The notes beneath the pieces were generated by a model that was not told the DNA's origin, did no database searches, and saw nothing but the letters and a program-made list of their open reading frames with translations. A stretch of 14,372 nucleotides of DNA from Tateyamaria sp. (lineage in GTDB: Bacteria; Pseudomonadota; Alphaproteobacteria; Rhodobacterales; Rhodobacteraceae). Each line of letters opens with the position of its first letter. Within the stretch, counting starts at the first letter, position 1. A program made the translations under genes and the position numbers. Location of the stretch: positions 1-14,372 of the forward strand of contig JABITU010000058.1 of the NCBI GenBank assembly GCA_018668195.1, in the 5' to 3' direction. Positions 13,791-14,372 of the stretch are shown piece after piece.

Positions 13791-14372
13791 ATGGCATCAT
13801 TTTTTCCCGGATTCTTCTTATCTTTGTCACTGATCGTGGCGATCGGGGCGCAAAACGCCTTTGTTTTGCGTCAGGGGTTGCGCCGCGCGCATGTATTTTG
13901 GGTGTGCCTGATCTGCGCTTTGTGTGACGCTATCTTGATTGTCTGTGGGGTCGCTGGATTTGGTGCCTTGGCTGGGGCGGTGCTTTGGTTTGAACCGGTG
14001 ATGCGCTATGGCGGAGCTGCGTTTTTGCTGTGGTACGGGTGGCGCAATGCCCGATCAGCATGGCAGGGCGGGGCGACGCTGGTTCCAGACGGTGACGGCG
14101 CGCAGCCCCTGCGCGACGCCCTCTTGACCGTATTGGCGCTCACCTGGCTGAACCCACATGTCTATCTGGATACGGTGGTGCTGATTGGTTCGATCTCGGC
14201 CCAATATGACAGCCGGCTGCTGTTTGGGATGGGGGCTGTGCTTGCCAGCTTTGTATTTTTCTTTGCGCTTGGATATGGCGCGCGTCTGTTGGCGCCGATC
14301 TTTGCCACTGCGCGAGCATGGCGCATACTGGATGGAATTATTGCTCTTACGATGTGGGCAATCGCTATGAAG
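13791..14372 (+). CDS. LysE/ArgO-family amino-acid exporter (3' end beyond window)
   Basis: The frame is open from ATG 13791 to the last base (194 codons) with no stop; family members are about 200 residues, so only a few C-terminal residues are missing. The inner-membrane protein has about six hydrophobic helices and both hallmarks of basic-amino-acid exporters: GAQNAFVLRQG (19-29) and LTWLNPHVYLDT (117-128). It is predicted to export arginine, lysine or analogues. AAGG (13779-13782) lies eight bases before the ATG. An inverted-repeat operator candidate lies upstream. The exact substrate is uncertain. Confidence 0.88.
   Translation, partial: MASFFPGFFLSLSLIVAIGAQNAFVLRQGLRRAHVFWVCLICALCDAILIVCGVAGFGALAGAVLWFEPVMRYGGAAFLLWYGWRNARSAWQGGATLVPDGDGAQPLRDALLTVLALTWLNPHVYLDTVVLIGSISAQYDSRLLFGMGAVLASFVFFFALGYGARLLAPIFATARAWRILDGIIALTMWAIAMK

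Noticed and set aside
1..14372. CRISPR arrays, tRNA or rRNA genes, complete insertion sequences
   Set aside because: No regularly spaced repeats, cloverleaf-like or rRNA-like sequence, transposase motifs or terminal inverted repeats were recognised by eye.

Overview
The window looks like a chromosomal segment of a Rhodobacterales-type alphaproteobacterium (marine Roseobacter-like). This is inferred from protein style (HisN of the inositol-monophosphatase family, an alphaproteobacterial YebC, an MgtE, a LysE/ArgO exporter), moderately high GC, many 4-base ATGA gene overlaps and weak Shine-Dalgarno sites. It is not proven by a marker gene. No rRNA, tRNA, CRISPR array, complete insertion sequence or phage gene was found.

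Layout. 1-3706: a histidine-biosynthesis phosphatase (hisN) overlaps an 8-oxoguanine deaminase by ATGA. A guanine deaminase (guaD) converges on this pair, so two related amidohydrolases acting on guanine-type bases lie tail to tail around a short hexanucleotide tandem repeat. 3707-9489: a forward cluster, divergent from guaD, made of mgtE (Mg2+ channel/transporter), a 27-codon ORF bracketed by ATGA overlaps, fau (5-formyl-THF cyclo-ligase), a YmdB-type metallophosphoesterase, an EamA/DMT permease and an SLC13-type transporter with two RCK_C (TrkA_C) domains. 9701-11473: a second SLC13/RCK_C transporter of almost identical length and architecture, on the minus strand and convergent with the first. 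11474-12619: a divergent control region, a small minus-strand gene that carries an in-frame TGA at codon 7, and yebC with a promoter-like element. 12620-13790: a poorly coding, possibly decayed stretch with small ORFs, including a convincing 85-aa TTG-started hypothetical gene. 13791-end: a LysE/ArgO-family amino-acid exporter, cut by the window edge just before its C-terminus, behind an operator-like repeat.

How the genes fit together: guanine and 8-oxoguanine deamination would yield xanthine and urate, so the 5' part is a purine-salvage/oxidative-damage clean-up corner. The forward cluster is mixed housekeeping and transport, and shared transcription is suggested by spacing only. The genes are mostly conventional and I see no convincing new multi-gene system. 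The points most worth a second look are the nonsense-interrupted small gene upstream of the second SLC13 gene, the ATGA-bracketed mini-ORF between mgtE and fau, a guaD promoter that predicts a leaderless mRNA, and the convergent pair of SLC13/RCK_C transporters.
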